This document shows, one piece after another, positions 28,668-37,773 of a stretch of DNA of 64,000 nucleotides. How positions within the stretch are numbered: the first letter of the stretch is position 1; each line of letters starts with the position of its first letter. Source of the stretch: Paracoccus lutimaris (GTDB lineage: Bacteria; Pseudomonadota; Alphaproteobacteria; Rhodobacterales; Rhodobacteraceae); assembly GCF_003337565.1 (NCBI RefSeq), contig NZ_QPJL01000004.1:124001-188000 (forward strand), given 5' to 3'. Below the pieces are notes generated by a model. The model ran no database searches and was not told the origin of the DNA. It saw only the letters and a program-made list of their open reading frames with translations. The translations under genes were made by a program, and so were the position numbers.

Positions 28668-29420
28668 ATGCGACATGCACCCAGAACCCTGTCCCTCACC
28701 CCCGGGCACATTGCCCTGATCCACCGCGAGGTGCCCGATCCGGGTCCGACCGCCGGCGTGCAGCAGCAGACCGATGCCGATTATGCCGAATGGGTCGAAA
28801 GGATCGCCCAAAGCCACCCCGATCCGGCACGGCCGACACAGCTGTTTGCCTATGGCTCGCTGATCTGGAAACCCGAGATCGAGCACGGGGCCGAGCAGAT
28901 GGGCACCGCGCGGGGCTGGCATCGCGCTTTCTGCCTGCGCCTGCACAGGTTTCGAGGCAGCCAGGAACAGCCGGGCCTGATGATGGCGCTTGATCGCGGC
29001 GGACAGTGCCGCGGCGTCCTCTACGAGCTGCCGCATGAGAACCTTGAACAACAGCTTGACCGTCTGTTTCGCCGCGAATTCACCGTGAAGCCGATCAACA
29101 GCATGCCACGCTGGCTGACCGTCGAGACCGCATCCGGCCCGGTCAGGGCCTTGGGTTTCGTGATGAATCGGACCTCGCCCTATTATGCCGGGCGGCTGGC
29201 GCCGGAGGAGGTGGCGCAAATATTGGCGAAAGCCTGCGGTCATTGGGGAACCGGCGCGGAATACCTGCTGAATACCGTTACGCATCTGCAGGCGCGCGGT
29301 GTCCGGGACAGCGGGCTTTGGCGGCTTCAGCATCTTGTCGCCGAAGAGATCGAGCGCGCCGCCGCAGCCATGGCGCGCCCGGACGCAGCCGCGGACCCAG
29401 AGGCCGGCGCGAGGCCGTAA
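28668..29420 (+). CDS. ChaC-like gamma-glutamylcyclotransferase
   Basis: The 250-residue protein carries the ChaC signature LFAYGSLIWKPE (residues about 63-74), followed by RFRGSQEQPGLMMALDRGG and the acid-bearing FRREFTVKPINSMPRW. ChaC proteins break glutathione into 5-oxoproline and Cys-Gly in the cytoplasm. An N-terminal extension of about 60 residues is longer than in E. coli ChaC. It stands 143 bp after the DUF2182 gene and may be independent. Confidence 0.88.
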   Translation: MRHAPRTLSLTPGHIALIHREVPDPGPTAGVQQQTDADYAEWVERIAQSHPDPARPTQLFAYGSLIWKPEIEHGAEQMGTARGWHRAFCLRLHRFRGSQEQPGLMMALDRGGQCRGVLYELPHENLEQQLDRLFRREFTVKPINSMPRWLTVETASGPVRALGFVMNRTSPYYAGRLAPEEVAQILAKACGHWGTGAEYLLNTVTHLQARGVRDSGLWRLQHLVAEEIERAAAAMARPDAAADPEAGARP

Positions 29421-29478
29421 GCCGGGCGCCGCCACCCGGCAGCATTTCCGAACCTTCGCAGGTTCAGCATCACAAATT

Positions 29479-29492
29479 TTTACTCGTGCAAA
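29479..29492. promoter_or_regulatory. LacI-type operator upstream of smoE
   Basis: TTTACTCGTGCAAA is a 14-bp imperfect dyad with the central CG typical of LacI-family operators. It matches the site in front of the ribose-type transporter operon (38761-38774) at 11 of 14 positions. A possible -10 AATAAT lies at 29509-29514, which would place the operator over the -35 region, as at the other site. Downstream, TTGAA-TAA-TTCAA (29506-29518) is a second dyad of unknown role. Confidence 0.5.
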
Positions 29493-29563
29493 TTTTTTAT
29501 TTGACTTGAATAATTCAAAGGGTCAAAAATCTGACCACGGAGGAACTTAGGGGAGGTTATCCG

Positions 29564-30868
29564 ATGTCCATGAAGAACGCACTTTTCGGCGCGACCGCAC
29601 TGGCCCTGATCGGCCTTGCTGCCCATGCCGAGGAAATCACCATCGCCACGGTCAACAATGGCGACATGATCATCATGCAGGAACTGTCCTCGAAATGGGA
29701 GGAAGCGACCGGCAACAAGGTCAACTGGGTCGTGCTGGAAGAAAACGTCCTGCGCGAACGGGTGACGACCGATATCGCGACCCAGGGCGGGCAATACGAC
29801 ATCATGACCATCGGCTCATACGAGGCACCGATCTGGGGCAAGCAGGGCTGGCTGACGGTCCTCGACGGGCTTGAGGGTTATGATTACGACGACCTGATCC
29901 CGGCGGTCAGGGCGGGCCTGTCCAGCGATGGCATGCTGTTCGCGCTGCCTTTCTATGCGGAAAGCTCGTTCACCATGTATCGGACGGACCTGTTCAAGGC
30001 CGCCAATCTGACCATGCCCGAACAGCCGACCTATGCGCAGATCGCCGAATTCGCCGCCGCCCTGACCAAGAAGGACGCCGAGCAATACGGCATCTGCCTG
30101 CGCGGCAAGCCCGGCTGGGGCGAGAACATGGCCTTCTTTGGCACGCTGGTGAACACCAATGGCGGGATCTGGTTTGACGACAAATGGGTGCCGCAGCTTG
30201 ACCAGAAACCATGGCAGGATGCGCTGGCCTATTACCTTGACGTGATGACGAAATACGGTCCTCCGGGGGCGACCTCGAACGGCTTCAACGAAAACCAGGC
30301 GCTGTTCCAGACCGGCAAATGCGCCATCTGGATCGACGCGACCTCGGCCGCTGGCCGGGTCTTTGACCCGACGCAATCGCAGGTCGCCAAGGATGTCGGC
30401 TTTGCCGTCGCGCCGCATGCCTCGGTCGACAAGGGCAATGCCTGGTTCTGGGCCTGGTCGCTGGCCATCCCGACCAGTTCGAAAAAGGCCGAGGTCGCCA
30501 AGAACTTCGTCGCATGGGCCACGAGCAAGGAATATGTCGAGCTTGTCGGCGCCGAAAAGGGCTGGGTCGCGGTCCCGCCCGGCACGCGGATGTCCACCTA
30601 CAAGAACCAGAACTACATCGATGCGGCACCCTTTGCGGCAACGGTGCTGAGCGCGATCGAGGGCGCCAACCCCGACGACGCCACCGCCGTGCCGGTGCCC
30701 TATTCTGGCATCCAGTATGTCTCGATCCCGGAATTCCAGGGCATCGGAACCAGCGTTGGCCAGAACATCTCGGCGGCGCTTGCCGGCCAGACCCCGGCCG
30801 CCGACGCGCTTGCCGCCTCGCAGGCGACGACCGCCCGCGAAATGGCCCGGGCCGGCTATCCCAAATAA
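29564..30868 (+). CDS. smoE: Sorbitol/mannitol-type ABC transporter substrate-binding protein
   Basis: The 434-residue periplasmic protein starts with a signal peptide (MSMKNALFGATALALIGLAAHA) and has the family 1 extracellular binding-protein fold seen in SmoE of Rhodobacter (EEITIATVNNGDMIIMQELS, GQYDIMTIGSYEAPIWGK). AGGGGAGG lies just before the ATG. In Rhodobacter smoE is followed by smoF, smoG and smoK encoding permeases and ATPase. Here the next gene is smoS, so the transporter partners are missing locally. It may use permeases coded elsewhere or be an operon remnant. Confidence 0.9.
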   Translation: MSMKNALFGATALALIGLAAHAEEITIATVNNGDMIIMQELSSKWEEATGNKVNWVVLEENVLRERVTTDIATQGGQYDIMTIGSYEAPIWGKQGWLTVLDGLEGYDYDDLIPAVRAGLSSDGMLFALPFYAESSFTMYRTDLFKAANLTMPEQPTYAQIAEFAAALTKKDAEQYGICLRGKPGWGENMAFFGTLVNTNGGIWFDDKWVPQLDQKPWQDALAYYLDVMTKYGPPGATSNGFNENQALFQTGKCAIWIDATSAAGRVFDPTQSQVAKDVGFAVAPHASVDKGNAWFWAWSLAIPTSSKKAEVAKNFVAWATSKEYVELVGAEKGWVAVPPGTRMSTYKNQNYIDAAPFAATVLSAIEGANPDDATAVPVPYSGIQYVSIPEFQGIGTSVGQNISAALAGQTPAADALAASQATTAREMARAGYPK

Positions 30869-31053
30869 GCCGCCCCGCTTACGACCCCGCATCGTCCGAT
30901 CCGCTCGGGCGATGCCTCCGCCGGGCGCGCAACTCCCGCCTTGCGCCACGCCCCGCCTGCGTCCATCACATTTGGCGAGAAGACGGACTTGGCGGCACAA
31001 AACCCGCCAGCCGATGAAAAATCGCCCATATCCCAGGAAGGAGTTCGACTGTC

Positions 31054-31827
31054 ATGAAGCGTCTTGAAGGAAAATCCGCGCTGATCACCGGCGCGGCACA
31101 GGGCATCGGTCGCGGCTTTGCACAGGCCTATGTCCGTGAGGGCGCGACGGTCGCCATCGCCGATATCAACCTTGAGGCCGCCGAGGCCGCCGCCGCCGAA
31201 ATCGGCCAGGGCGCCTATGCGGTGCAGCTGGATGTCAGCCAGCAGGACAGCATCGACGCCGCCGTCGCGGCGGTGGTGGCGCGCGCTGGCAAGCTCGATA
31301 TCCTGATCAACAATGCGGCGCTTTTCGACGTGGCCGAGACCGTCGATATCACCCGCGCCAGCTATGACCGGCTTTATGCGGTCAATGTCGCCGGGACCCT
31401 GTTTACCATGCAGGCCGCCGCCAAGCAGATGATCAAGCAGGGCCATGGCGGCAAGATCATCAACATGGCCTCGCAGGCCGGGCGGCGCGGCGAATCCCTG
31501 GTCGCGGTCTATTGCTCGACCAAGGCTGCGGTGATCAGCCTGACGCAATCGGCCGGCCTGAACCTGATCAAGCATGGCATCAACGTCAACGCCATCGCGC
31601 CGGGTGTCGTCGATGGCGCCCATTGGAAACATGTCGACGCGATGTTCGCCAAGCTTGAGGGCAAGGCCCCCGGCCAGAAAAAAGCCGAGGTCGAGGCCGG
31701 CGTTCCCGCCGGGCGTTTCGCCACCCCGGACGATCTGACCGGCATGGCGATCTTTCTGGCCTCGTCGGAATCCGACTATATCCTGTCGCAGTGCTATAAC
31801 GTCGACGGCGGCCAGTGGATGAGCTGA
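31054..31827 (+). CDS. smoS: Sorbitol/galactitol dehydrogenase, SDR family
   Basis: The 257-residue short-chain dehydrogenase has the NAD site TGAAQGIGRGFA, INNAALF, the catalytic serine in MASQAGRRGE and the YCSTK active-site motif. It is very close in pattern to the Rhodobacter sphaeroides sorbitol dehydrogenase (ending YNVDGGQWMS). That enzyme oxidises D-glucitol to D-fructose and galactitol to D-tagatose. GGAAGGAG precedes the ATG. The 185-bp gap after smoE lacks the expected smoFGK genes. Co-location with a tagatose-type kinase suggests galactitol as the physiological substrate. Confidence 0.92.
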   Translation: MKRLEGKSALITGAAQGIGRGFAQAYVREGATVAIADINLEAAEAAAAEIGQGAYAVQLDVSQQDSIDAAVAAVVARAGKLDILINNAALFDVAETVDITRASYDRLYAVNVAGTLFTMQAAAKQMIKQGHGGKIINMASQAGRRGESLVAVYCSTKAAVISLTQSAGLNLIKHGINVNAIAPGVVDGAHWKHVDAMFAKLEGKAPGQKKAEVEAGVPAGRFATPDDLTGMAIFLASSESDYILSQCYNVDGGQWMS

Positions 31828-31896
31828 CCGGGCCAGCGGCACCCGCCGCGAACTCGCGCACTCAGCCCGAACCGATGTGATCCGATCCTGCGCGCC

Positions 31897-33000
31897 TTAC
31901 GCCGAGGCGCGCAGCATGATTCTGGCGGTCAGCAGCAGCGCGTCGCCCGATGCCTCGGCCGGGCTTGCCGGGGCCTTTTCATCAAGCAGGACCAGCAGGC
32001 GGTTGGTCGCAAGCCGGGCGATCTCGCCATAGTCCTGCGCGACGGTGGTCAGCGGCGGACAGGCATAGCGCGCCAGCGGGTGATCGTCATGGCCCGCGAT
32101 CCGCAAGCCGCAATCGCGGCCATGGCCGACGCGGATCCCGGCCTCCCATGCCGCCAGCAGCGCGCCAAAAGCCAGCCGGTCATTGGCGCAAAGCAGCGTC
32201 GGCGACGGCAGGCCGCGCGCCAGATAACCGGCGGTCTGCTGATGCGCGAACTCCTCGAAATCCCAGCCTTCGGAAGCCGGGATCGGCAGGACATGCGGCA
32301 TGTGCCCGGCCTTTTCCATCGCCTCTTCATAGGCCAGCCGCCGCGAGCGCGCGTTCAGGTTCACCTCGGGCATGCCCAGAAAACAGGGCGGCGTGCCCGA
32401 GCGGCACAGGTAATCGACGATCAGCCCGATGCTCTGGCGGTTGTCGGTGCCGATATAGGGCGTGCCCTCATGGCCGGGGGCATCGACATAGATCAGCGGC
32501 ACCCGGCTGGCCAGCGAATCCAGCTTGCGCTGCCCGCGCGCCCGCCCCAGAGGCGCGACAATGGCGCCGGCCACGTTCATCGATTCGAACCGCTCGATCG
32601 CCTCGGCCTCAAGCTCGGGCCGCCCGTTCGAGCTGAGCGCGATCGCGAAATAGCCCGCCTCATTGGCGATCTCTTCGATCCTGCGGGTCAGTTCCATGTA
32701 AAAGGGGTCGATGGCGTTGGGGATGATGACGCCAAGGATCTTGGTGCGCTGCCGTTTCAGATTGACCGCGAACAGATTGGGCCGAAAGCCGGAATCGGTG
32801 ACCGCCTGTTCGATCCGCTTGCGGGTCTTTTCACGGACCGAGGCAGGATCGTTGAAGTATTTCGAGACCGTCGGCCGCGACAGCCCGACATGGGCCGCGA
32901 AATCCTCCATCGTGCGGATATTTGCCGGCTTTGCCTTGGAATTATTCGCGGCCAATATGATGCATTCCCGTTTCAAGGACGTGCGGAAGAACCCCGGCAC
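31897..33000 (-). CDS. LacI family transcriptional regulator (polyol/ketose cluster)
   Basis: The protein has the LacI helix-turn-helix TMEDFAAHVGLSRPTVSKYF followed by the hinge FRPNLFAVNLKRQRTKILGV and a periplasmic-binding-protein-like effector domain. The start is uncertain. A GTG at 33000 would overlap the preceding gene by 28 nt; a TTG at 32955 would leave a 17-nt gap and is as likely. It is the last gene of the transporter-kinase-epimerase unit and faces smoS tail to tail. The two CG-centred operators at 29479 and 38761 are its probable targets. Confidence 0.9.
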   Translation of the reverse strand: MPGFFRTSLKRECIILAANNSKAKPANIRTMEDFAAHVGLSRPTVSKYFNDPASVREKTRKRIEQAVTDSGFRPNLFAVNLKRQRTKILGVIIPNAIDPFYMELTRRIEEIANEAGYFAIALSSNGRPELEAEAIERFESMNVAGAIVAPLGRARGQRKLDSLASRVPLIYVDAPGHEGTPYIGTDNRQSIGLIVDYLCRSGTPPCFLGMPEVNLNARSRRLAYEEAMEKAGHMPHVLPIPASEGWDFEEFAHQQTAGYLARGLPSPTLLCANDRLAFGALLAAWEAGIRVGHGRDCGLRIAGHDDHPLARYACPPLTTVAQDYGEIARLATNRLLVLLDEKAPASPAEASGDALLLTARIMLRASA

Positions 33001-34265
33001 GCCACGACATAATCTTGCGCCAGCCGTTCAACCGCAGCAAGAGCCAGATCCCTTGCGCGCGGCGCCAGCCGGCCGGCACGGACATCGGGATAGAGCCCGC
33101 CAAGATACTGCGCAATCAGTGTTTCGGGCAGGTCGATATCCCCCAGCAGGGCCAAAAGCTCGGCCACTGCCTTGTCGGCTGCCGGGTTCGGCCAGTAATA
33201 GCGGATACGGTCACTATACGAGAAATGCCGCTGCAAGGCGCGCTCTGCGTCCGAGCCGTGATAATAGCGGTCCCAGTTTTTGGGCGCGTCCAGCATCACC
33301 GACTCCATTGTCGCGCGCAGGCTACGGGGGCGTTGGCCGGGGAAAAGCTCCTCGGCGATGGCGTCCAGCCCGTAAAGCGCCTCGCGCAGGACAAAGGTCA
33401 GGCCGGGGCCGACCTTCAGAATGGCAAAGCCATCATCGACCAGCGCGGTCAGGGCCTCGCGGGTCTGGTAGTCGGTCGAATGCGCCTCGAACACCAGTCC
33501 GGGCATCCGGGGCAACGTGGCGCTAAGATCAGTCGCAGCGGCAGAATCATAGTCGATGACATTGTGATTGCCGAATTCGACCCCCGGCTGGACCACCAGC
33601 CCGATGACCCGGCCAAAGGCGTCAGACAGCCCCGCCGTCGCGAAGGCGTCCTTGTGAACGGCAAAGGTCGTCAGTGCCGCGTCCGGACTGGTCAGTTCCA
33701 GCCCCTCGATTTCCTCCATGGCGCCGCCGGGGATCGGGACCTCGGTGCCGATGATATAGACCGGTGCGATGCCATCCTTGGGGCGCGAGGCTTCGGCGGC
33801 GGTGGCAAGGCGGGCGGCGCGCGAGGCGGTCTCGGCATCGTCCAGCGCCACCGGCTCGCCCGCGCAGCCCATCGAGCAATCCAGATGCAGCTTGGTGAAA
33901 CCGGCGGCGGCATAAGCGCGGATCATGGTTTCGGCTTTGGCCATGGCCTGATCGGCCGGCATGTCCTTCCAGGGGTTCGGCCCCAGATGGTCGCCGCCCA
34001 GGATCAGCCGGCCCAGCGGGAAGCCGACCCGCGCCGCGATGGCCTCGACAAAGCTGCGGAAATCGGCCGGGGTCATGCCAGTATAGCCGCCATCCTGATT
34101 GACCTGATTGCAGGTCGCCTCGATCAGCAGCGGCAGGTCGGTTGGCAGGGTCACGCGCATCGCGGCCTCGATGGCCATGGGATGCGCGGTGCAGATGGAC
34201 GGGATCCCCGAGGGACCCGGCCGACCGCGCCATGCGGCGATATCGTGCAGCGGATTGTCGGTCAT
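32973..34265 (-). CDS. GatZ/KbaZ family protein, probable D-tagatose 6-phosphate 4-epimerase
   Basis: The 430-residue TIM-barrel protein has the COG4573 pattern: IPSICTAHPMAIEAAMR, IEATCNQVNQDGGYTGMTP, LGGDHLGPNPWK and KLHLDCSMGC. In enterobacteria this family is a non-catalytic partner of tagatose-bisphosphate aldolase. In Agrobacterium, stand-alone members were shown to epimerise D-tagatose 6-phosphate to D-fructose 6-phosphate (EC 5.1.3.40). No aldolase partner (GatY/KbaY) is present here, and a PfkB kinase lies 3 nt upstream, so the epimerase role fits better. That assignment is inference from context. Confidence 0.85.
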   Translation of the reverse strand: MTDNPLHDIAAWRGRPGPSGIPSICTAHPMAIEAAMRVTLPTDLPLLIEATCNQVNQDGGYTGMTPADFRSFVEAIAARVGFPLGRLILGGDHLGPNPWKDMPADQAMAKAETMIRAYAAAGFTKLHLDCSMGCAGEPVALDDAETASRAARLATAAEASRPKDGIAPVYIIGTEVPIPGGAMEEIEGLELTSPDAALTTFAVHKDAFATAGLSDAFGRVIGLVVQPGVEFGNHNVIDYDSAAATDLSATLPRMPGLVFEAHSTDYQTREALTALVDDGFAILKVGPGLTFVLREALYGLDAIAEELFPGQRPRSLRATMESVMLDAPKNWDRYYHGSDAERALQRHFSYSDRIRYYWPNPAADKAVAELLALLGDIDLPETLIAQYLGGLYPDVRAGRLAPRARDLALAAVERLAQDYVVACRGSSARP

Positions 34266-34268
34266 GAT

Positions 34269-35210
34269 CTAGCCTTTCTGTTCCGAAAGCAGCGCGTCCA
34301 GCTCGGCGCGCGTCGAGGTGCCCTCCATCGGGCCCAGTTGCGTCACCGCGCGGGCACCGGCGGCATTGGCATAGCGCAGGGCCTGTTCCGGTGCGGCCCC
34401 GGCCAGCCAAAAGCTGAGGAAGGCGCCGCCGAAGCTGTCGCCCGCGCCGGTCGGATCCAGTTCGGATACCACCAGCGGGGCCGTGTCGACGCGGGCCCCG
34501 GCCTCGAACAGGCTGGCCCCCTTGTCGCCGCGCTTGACGACCACTGTGCGGATGCCACGGTCCAGCAAGGACTGGACGGCGCGGGCCTCGTCGCGCGTGT
34601 CATCGAACAGGAACAGCTCCTCGCCCGAGGGCATGAACAGGTCCGTCATCGCCAGCACAGCCTCCAGTGCTTCGCGCAGGCCGGGCGCACCCAGGATCTC
34701 GGCGCGCAGGTTGGGGTCGAACGAGATGCTGCCGCCCCGCGCCTTGATGCGCCGCGCGGCGTCCATCACCATCGCGCCCAGGCCCGGCGCCGACAGCGCC
34801 GTGCCCATGACATGCAGGTGGTCGCAACTGTCGATCAGCGCCTCGGAGGCGGCGGTCGGGCGCAGGTTCCCGCAGGCGCTGTGGCGGATGTTATAGACAA
34901 AGGCGCGGCTGCCATCCTCGCGATAGCGCACAAAGGCGCTGCCGGTGGTCTCGCCCGGCGCGATCTCGATGCCCGAGACATCGACCCCGTCGGCCAGCAG
35001 GCGGTCGATATTCACGCGCCCGAAATCATCCTCGCCCACGCGCGAGACGATGGCGCAGGGCGTGCCCAGCTTGCCCAGCTGGTCGATGAAGATCGCCGGC
35101 GCCCCCGAGGGAAACGGCCCGACCAGCGGCTGCGCCGCCAAAAAGCCATTGCCCTTGGTGGTGGCGACGATTTCGACCAGCACCTCGCCGATTGTCAGAA
35201 CCTTTGCCAT
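34269..35210 (-). CDS. PfkB family sugar kinase, probable D-tagatose kinase
   Basis: The 313-residue ribokinase-fold enzyme starts LTIGEVLVEIVATTKG and ends with the PfkB signature DPTGAGDSFGGAFLSFWLAG, whose aspartate is the catalytic base. Sequence alone places it near ketose and 2-keto-3-deoxygluconate kinases. Its neighbours (a GatZ-like protein without aldolase, and SmoS nearby) point to phosphorylating D-tagatose at C6. It begins 3 nt after the permease stop and ends 3 nt before the epimerase, so the genes form one operon. Confidence 0.88.
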   Translation of the reverse strand: MAKVLTIGEVLVEIVATTKGNGFLAAQPLVGPFPSGAPAIFIDQLGKLGTPCAIVSRVGEDDFGRVNIDRLLADGVDVSGIEIAPGETTGSAFVRYREDGSRAFVYNIRHSACGNLRPTAASEALIDSCDHLHVMGTALSAPGLGAMVMDAARRIKARGGSISFDPNLRAEILGAPGLREALEAVLAMTDLFMPSGEELFLFDDTRDEARAVQSLLDRGIRTVVVKRGDKGASLFEAGARVDTAPLVVSELDPTGAGDSFGGAFLSFWLAGAAPEQALRYANAAGARAVTQLGPMEGTSTRAELDALLSEQKG

Positions 35211-35213
35211 GCC

Positions 35214-36185
35214 TCATGCCCTCCGCTGCTTGGCACGCACATCCAGCCAGACGGCGATCAGGATGACGAGGCCCTTGACGATCAACTGATAGAAATAGGG
35301 AACCGACAGCATGTTCATGCCATTATTCATGACACCGATGATCAGCGCGCCGATCAGGGTCCCGACCATGGTGCCGACCCCGCCCGCAAGGCTGGTTCCG
35401 CCAAGAACCGCCGCCGCGATGGCATCCAGCTCATAGCTCATGCCGGCATTGGTCTGCGCCGAATACAGCCGCGAGGACAGCAGGATTCCCGCCACCGCCG
35501 CCATCACCCCCGACAGGGTAAAGATCGCGATTTTCAGGCGGTCGACCTTGATGCCGGAATACAGCGCCGCCTCGCGATTGCCGCCGGTCAGATAGGTGCG
35601 GCGCCCGAATGTCGTGCGCGACAGCAGGATGTGGTTGAACACAAACAGCACCAGCACGATCCAGATGATGATCGGCAGTCCCAGGAACGTGCCCGCGCCG
35701 ATGGCAAGCCAGGCCGGGTCCGCGATCATCGCGGGCGCGCCATTGGTCGGCAGGCTGACCAAGCCGCGATAGATGCCCATGGTCGCGACCGTCACGATGA
35801 ACGAGGGCAGCATCAGCTTTGCCGTCAGCACGCCATTGATCGCCCCCATCAGCGCACCGGCCGCCAGCGTCAGCAAAAGCGCCGGCACAAAGCCAAACCC
35901 CAGCGCCAATGCCCCCACCATGCCCGCGACCGCGATGATCGAGCCGATGGAGAGGTCGATCTCGCCCAAAAGGATCACCCAGGTCATACCAAAAGCCGCA
36001 ATCGCGACGACCGCAACCTGTTGCAGGATATTGGTCAGGTTCGCCACGGTCATGAAGCGCCCGTTCAGCGCGGTAAAGATCACGCAAAGCAGCACCAGCG
36101 CCAGCAGGATTCCGCCATATTGCAGCATCAGGGCGCGCAGCCGGTGGCCCTGCGAGGCGGTGATCGGGTCAGGTGTCTGTGTCAT
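35214..36185 (-). CDS. Sugar ABC transporter permease (RbsC-like)
   Basis: The 323-residue membrane protein has eight to ten hydrophobic helices and the BPD_transp_2 marks of ribose-type permeases (GEIDLSIGSIIAVAGMVGA, DAIAAAVLGGTSLAGGVGTM). It forms the membrane channel for the sugar taken from the periplasmic binding protein coded at 37774. Its ATG overlaps the ATPase stop by 4 nt (36182-36185). Confidence 0.95.
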   Translation of the reverse strand: MTQTPDPITASQGHRLRALMLQYGGILLALVLLCVIFTALNGRFMTVANLTNILQQVAVVAIAAFGMTWVILLGEIDLSIGSIIAVAGMVGALALGFGFVPALLLTLAAGALMGAINGVLTAKLMLPSFIVTVATMGIYRGLVSLPTNGAPAMIADPAWLAIGAGTFLGLPIIIWIVLVLFVFNHILLSRTTFGRRTYLTGGNREAALYSGIKVDRLKIAIFTLSGVMAAVAGILLSSRLYSAQTNAGMSYELDAIAAAVLGGTSLAGGVGTMVGTLIGALIIGVMNNGMNMLSVPYFYQLIVKGLVILIAVWLDVRAKQRRA

Positions 36186-37693
36186 TTCAAAGTTCCCGTT
36201 GCATAGGCCATGACGCGCTCGGGCGTCAGATCGGTGCCGGCCACCGTCGCGGTGATCCGGCCTCCGGCCATGATGGAGACGCGATCCGCAAGCCCCAGAA
36301 CCTCGGGCAGCTCCGACGAAACCATCAGGATCGCCGTCCCCTCTGACGCCAGCTGGCGGATGATGCGATAGATTTCGAACTTGGCGCCGACATCGACGCC
36401 ACGGGTCGGCTCATCCAGGATCAGCACCCGGGGCCGGGTCAGCAGCCATTTGGCCAGCACCACCTTTTGCTGGTTGCCGCCCGACAGCGTCCCGGCCAGC
36501 GTGTCCAGCGAATTGGTGCGGATTGCCAGCCGCTGCACCTCGGCCAGGGCGGCCCGCCGCTCGGCGCCGAAATTCATGAAACCGGCACGCCCGGTAAAGG
36601 CCGGGATGGCAGCAGCCGAGATATTCGTGCGCAGCGCGGCCCCCAGGACCAGCCCCTCTTCCTTGCGGTTCTCGGTGACAAAGCCGATGCCGGCCTTGAT
36701 CGCGTCAGCCGCATTGCGGAACCTGACCGCGCGGCCGTCCACGCGGATCTCGCCCTGCGCCTCGCGCATGCCGAACAGCGCACTCATGACCTCGGACCGG
36801 CCCGAGCCCACCAGTCCGAAAAAGCCGTGGATCTCGCCCGGGCACAGATCGAAGGTGACATCATCGAATTCCCCCGCCCGGGTCAGGCCAGAAACCTGCA
36901 GCACCGGGGCCGTCGACAGGCCGGGCAAAGGCTCCAGCGCGGGCGGATAGATTTCGTCCATGCGGCGCCCGACCATCAGGGCGATCAATTCCTCGATGGT
37001 GGTATCCTCGCGTGCACGGGTGGTGACATATTCGCCGTCGCGGATGACGGTGATATCATCCGACAGGCGCATGATCTCCTCCATCCGGTGCGAGATATAG
37101 ATGATCGCCGTGCCGCGCGCCTTCAGCCGCGCGATGATGCCGAACAGGATTTCGGCCTCGGAATCCGACAGGGACGAGGTCGGCTCGTCCAGGATCAGCA
37201 CCTTGGCGGGATGGCTTAGGCCCTTGGCGATCTCGACCAGCTGGCGCTGTGCAATCGAGAGTTGCCCCACCTTGGCGTCGACATTGACCGGCAGGCCCAG
37301 ATTGGCCACCAGCTCTGCCGCCTGCTGGCGCAGCTTGCGGTCGTTGATAAAGCCGTAGCGCGCCGGCTCATGCGTGGCCATGATGTTTTCGGCCACGCTG
37401 AGATTATTGCACAGGCTGAGTTCCTGAAAGACGATGGCCAGCCCGCGCTGCGATGCCTCGGTGGGGTTTTGCGGCAGATAGGGCTGTCCATCCAGCTCCA
37501 TCCGGCCTTCGGTCGGGGGATGCACGCCGACCAGAATCTTCATCAGGGTGGATTTGCCAGCGCCGTTTTCGCCAAGGATCGTGTGTACGCGTCCCGGACG
37601 CACCTCAAGCCGCATGTTCTTCAGCGCCGCGACGGGACCGAAGTTCTTTTTCACATCGCGCATGGACAGTACGGTCCGATCCGCCTCGCTCAT
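36182..37693 (-). CDS. Sugar ABC transporter ATP-binding protein (RbsA-like, two ATPase domains)
   Basis: The 503-residue protein has two fused nucleotide-binding domains, as in RbsA/MglA. The first has GENGAGKSTLMK, QLSIAQRQLVEIAKG and LILDEPTSSLSDSEAE. The second has a degenerate Walker A (FGLVGSGRSEVMSALFG), LSGGNQQKVVLAKWL and LILDEPTRGVDVGAK. The ATG at 37693 follows GGAGGG; the upstream in-frame extension to 37777 overlaps the previous gene and is rejected. It powers import of a monosaccharide or polyol. Confidence 0.95.
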   Translation of the reverse strand: MSEADRTVLSMRDVKKNFGPVAALKNMRLEVRPGRVHTILGENGAGKSTLMKILVGVHPPTEGRMELDGQPYLPQNPTEASQRGLAIVFQELSLCNNLSVAENIMATHEPARYGFINDRKLRQQAAELVANLGLPVNVDAKVGQLSIAQRQLVEIAKGLSHPAKVLILDEPTSSLSDSEAEILFGIIARLKARGTAIIYISHRMEEIMRLSDDITVIRDGEYVTTRAREDTTIEELIALMVGRRMDEIYPPALEPLPGLSTAPVLQVSGLTRAGEFDDVTFDLCPGEIHGFFGLVGSGRSEVMSALFGMREAQGEIRVDGRAVRFRNAADAIKAGIGFVTENRKEEGLVLGAALRTNISAAAIPAFTGRAGFMNFGAERRAALAEVQRLAIRTNSLDTLAGTLSGGNQQKVVLAKWLLTRPRVLILDEPTRGVDVGAKFEIYRIIRQLASEGTAILMVSSELPEVLGLADRVSIMAGGRITATVAGTDLTPERVMAYATGTLK

Positions 37694-37773
37694 GGCTTGC
37701 CCTCCCCCCTTCTTGTCCGTCTCCGCCCCGGCGCGATGCCGGGACGGATTTTCTGCATGTGACCGCCGGGCGA

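Noticed and set aside
33015-36206. 1063-codon plus-strand open frame
   Set aside because: It is antisense to the GatZ-like, kinase and permease genes and has shadow composition (rich in Arg, Gln, His, Asp).
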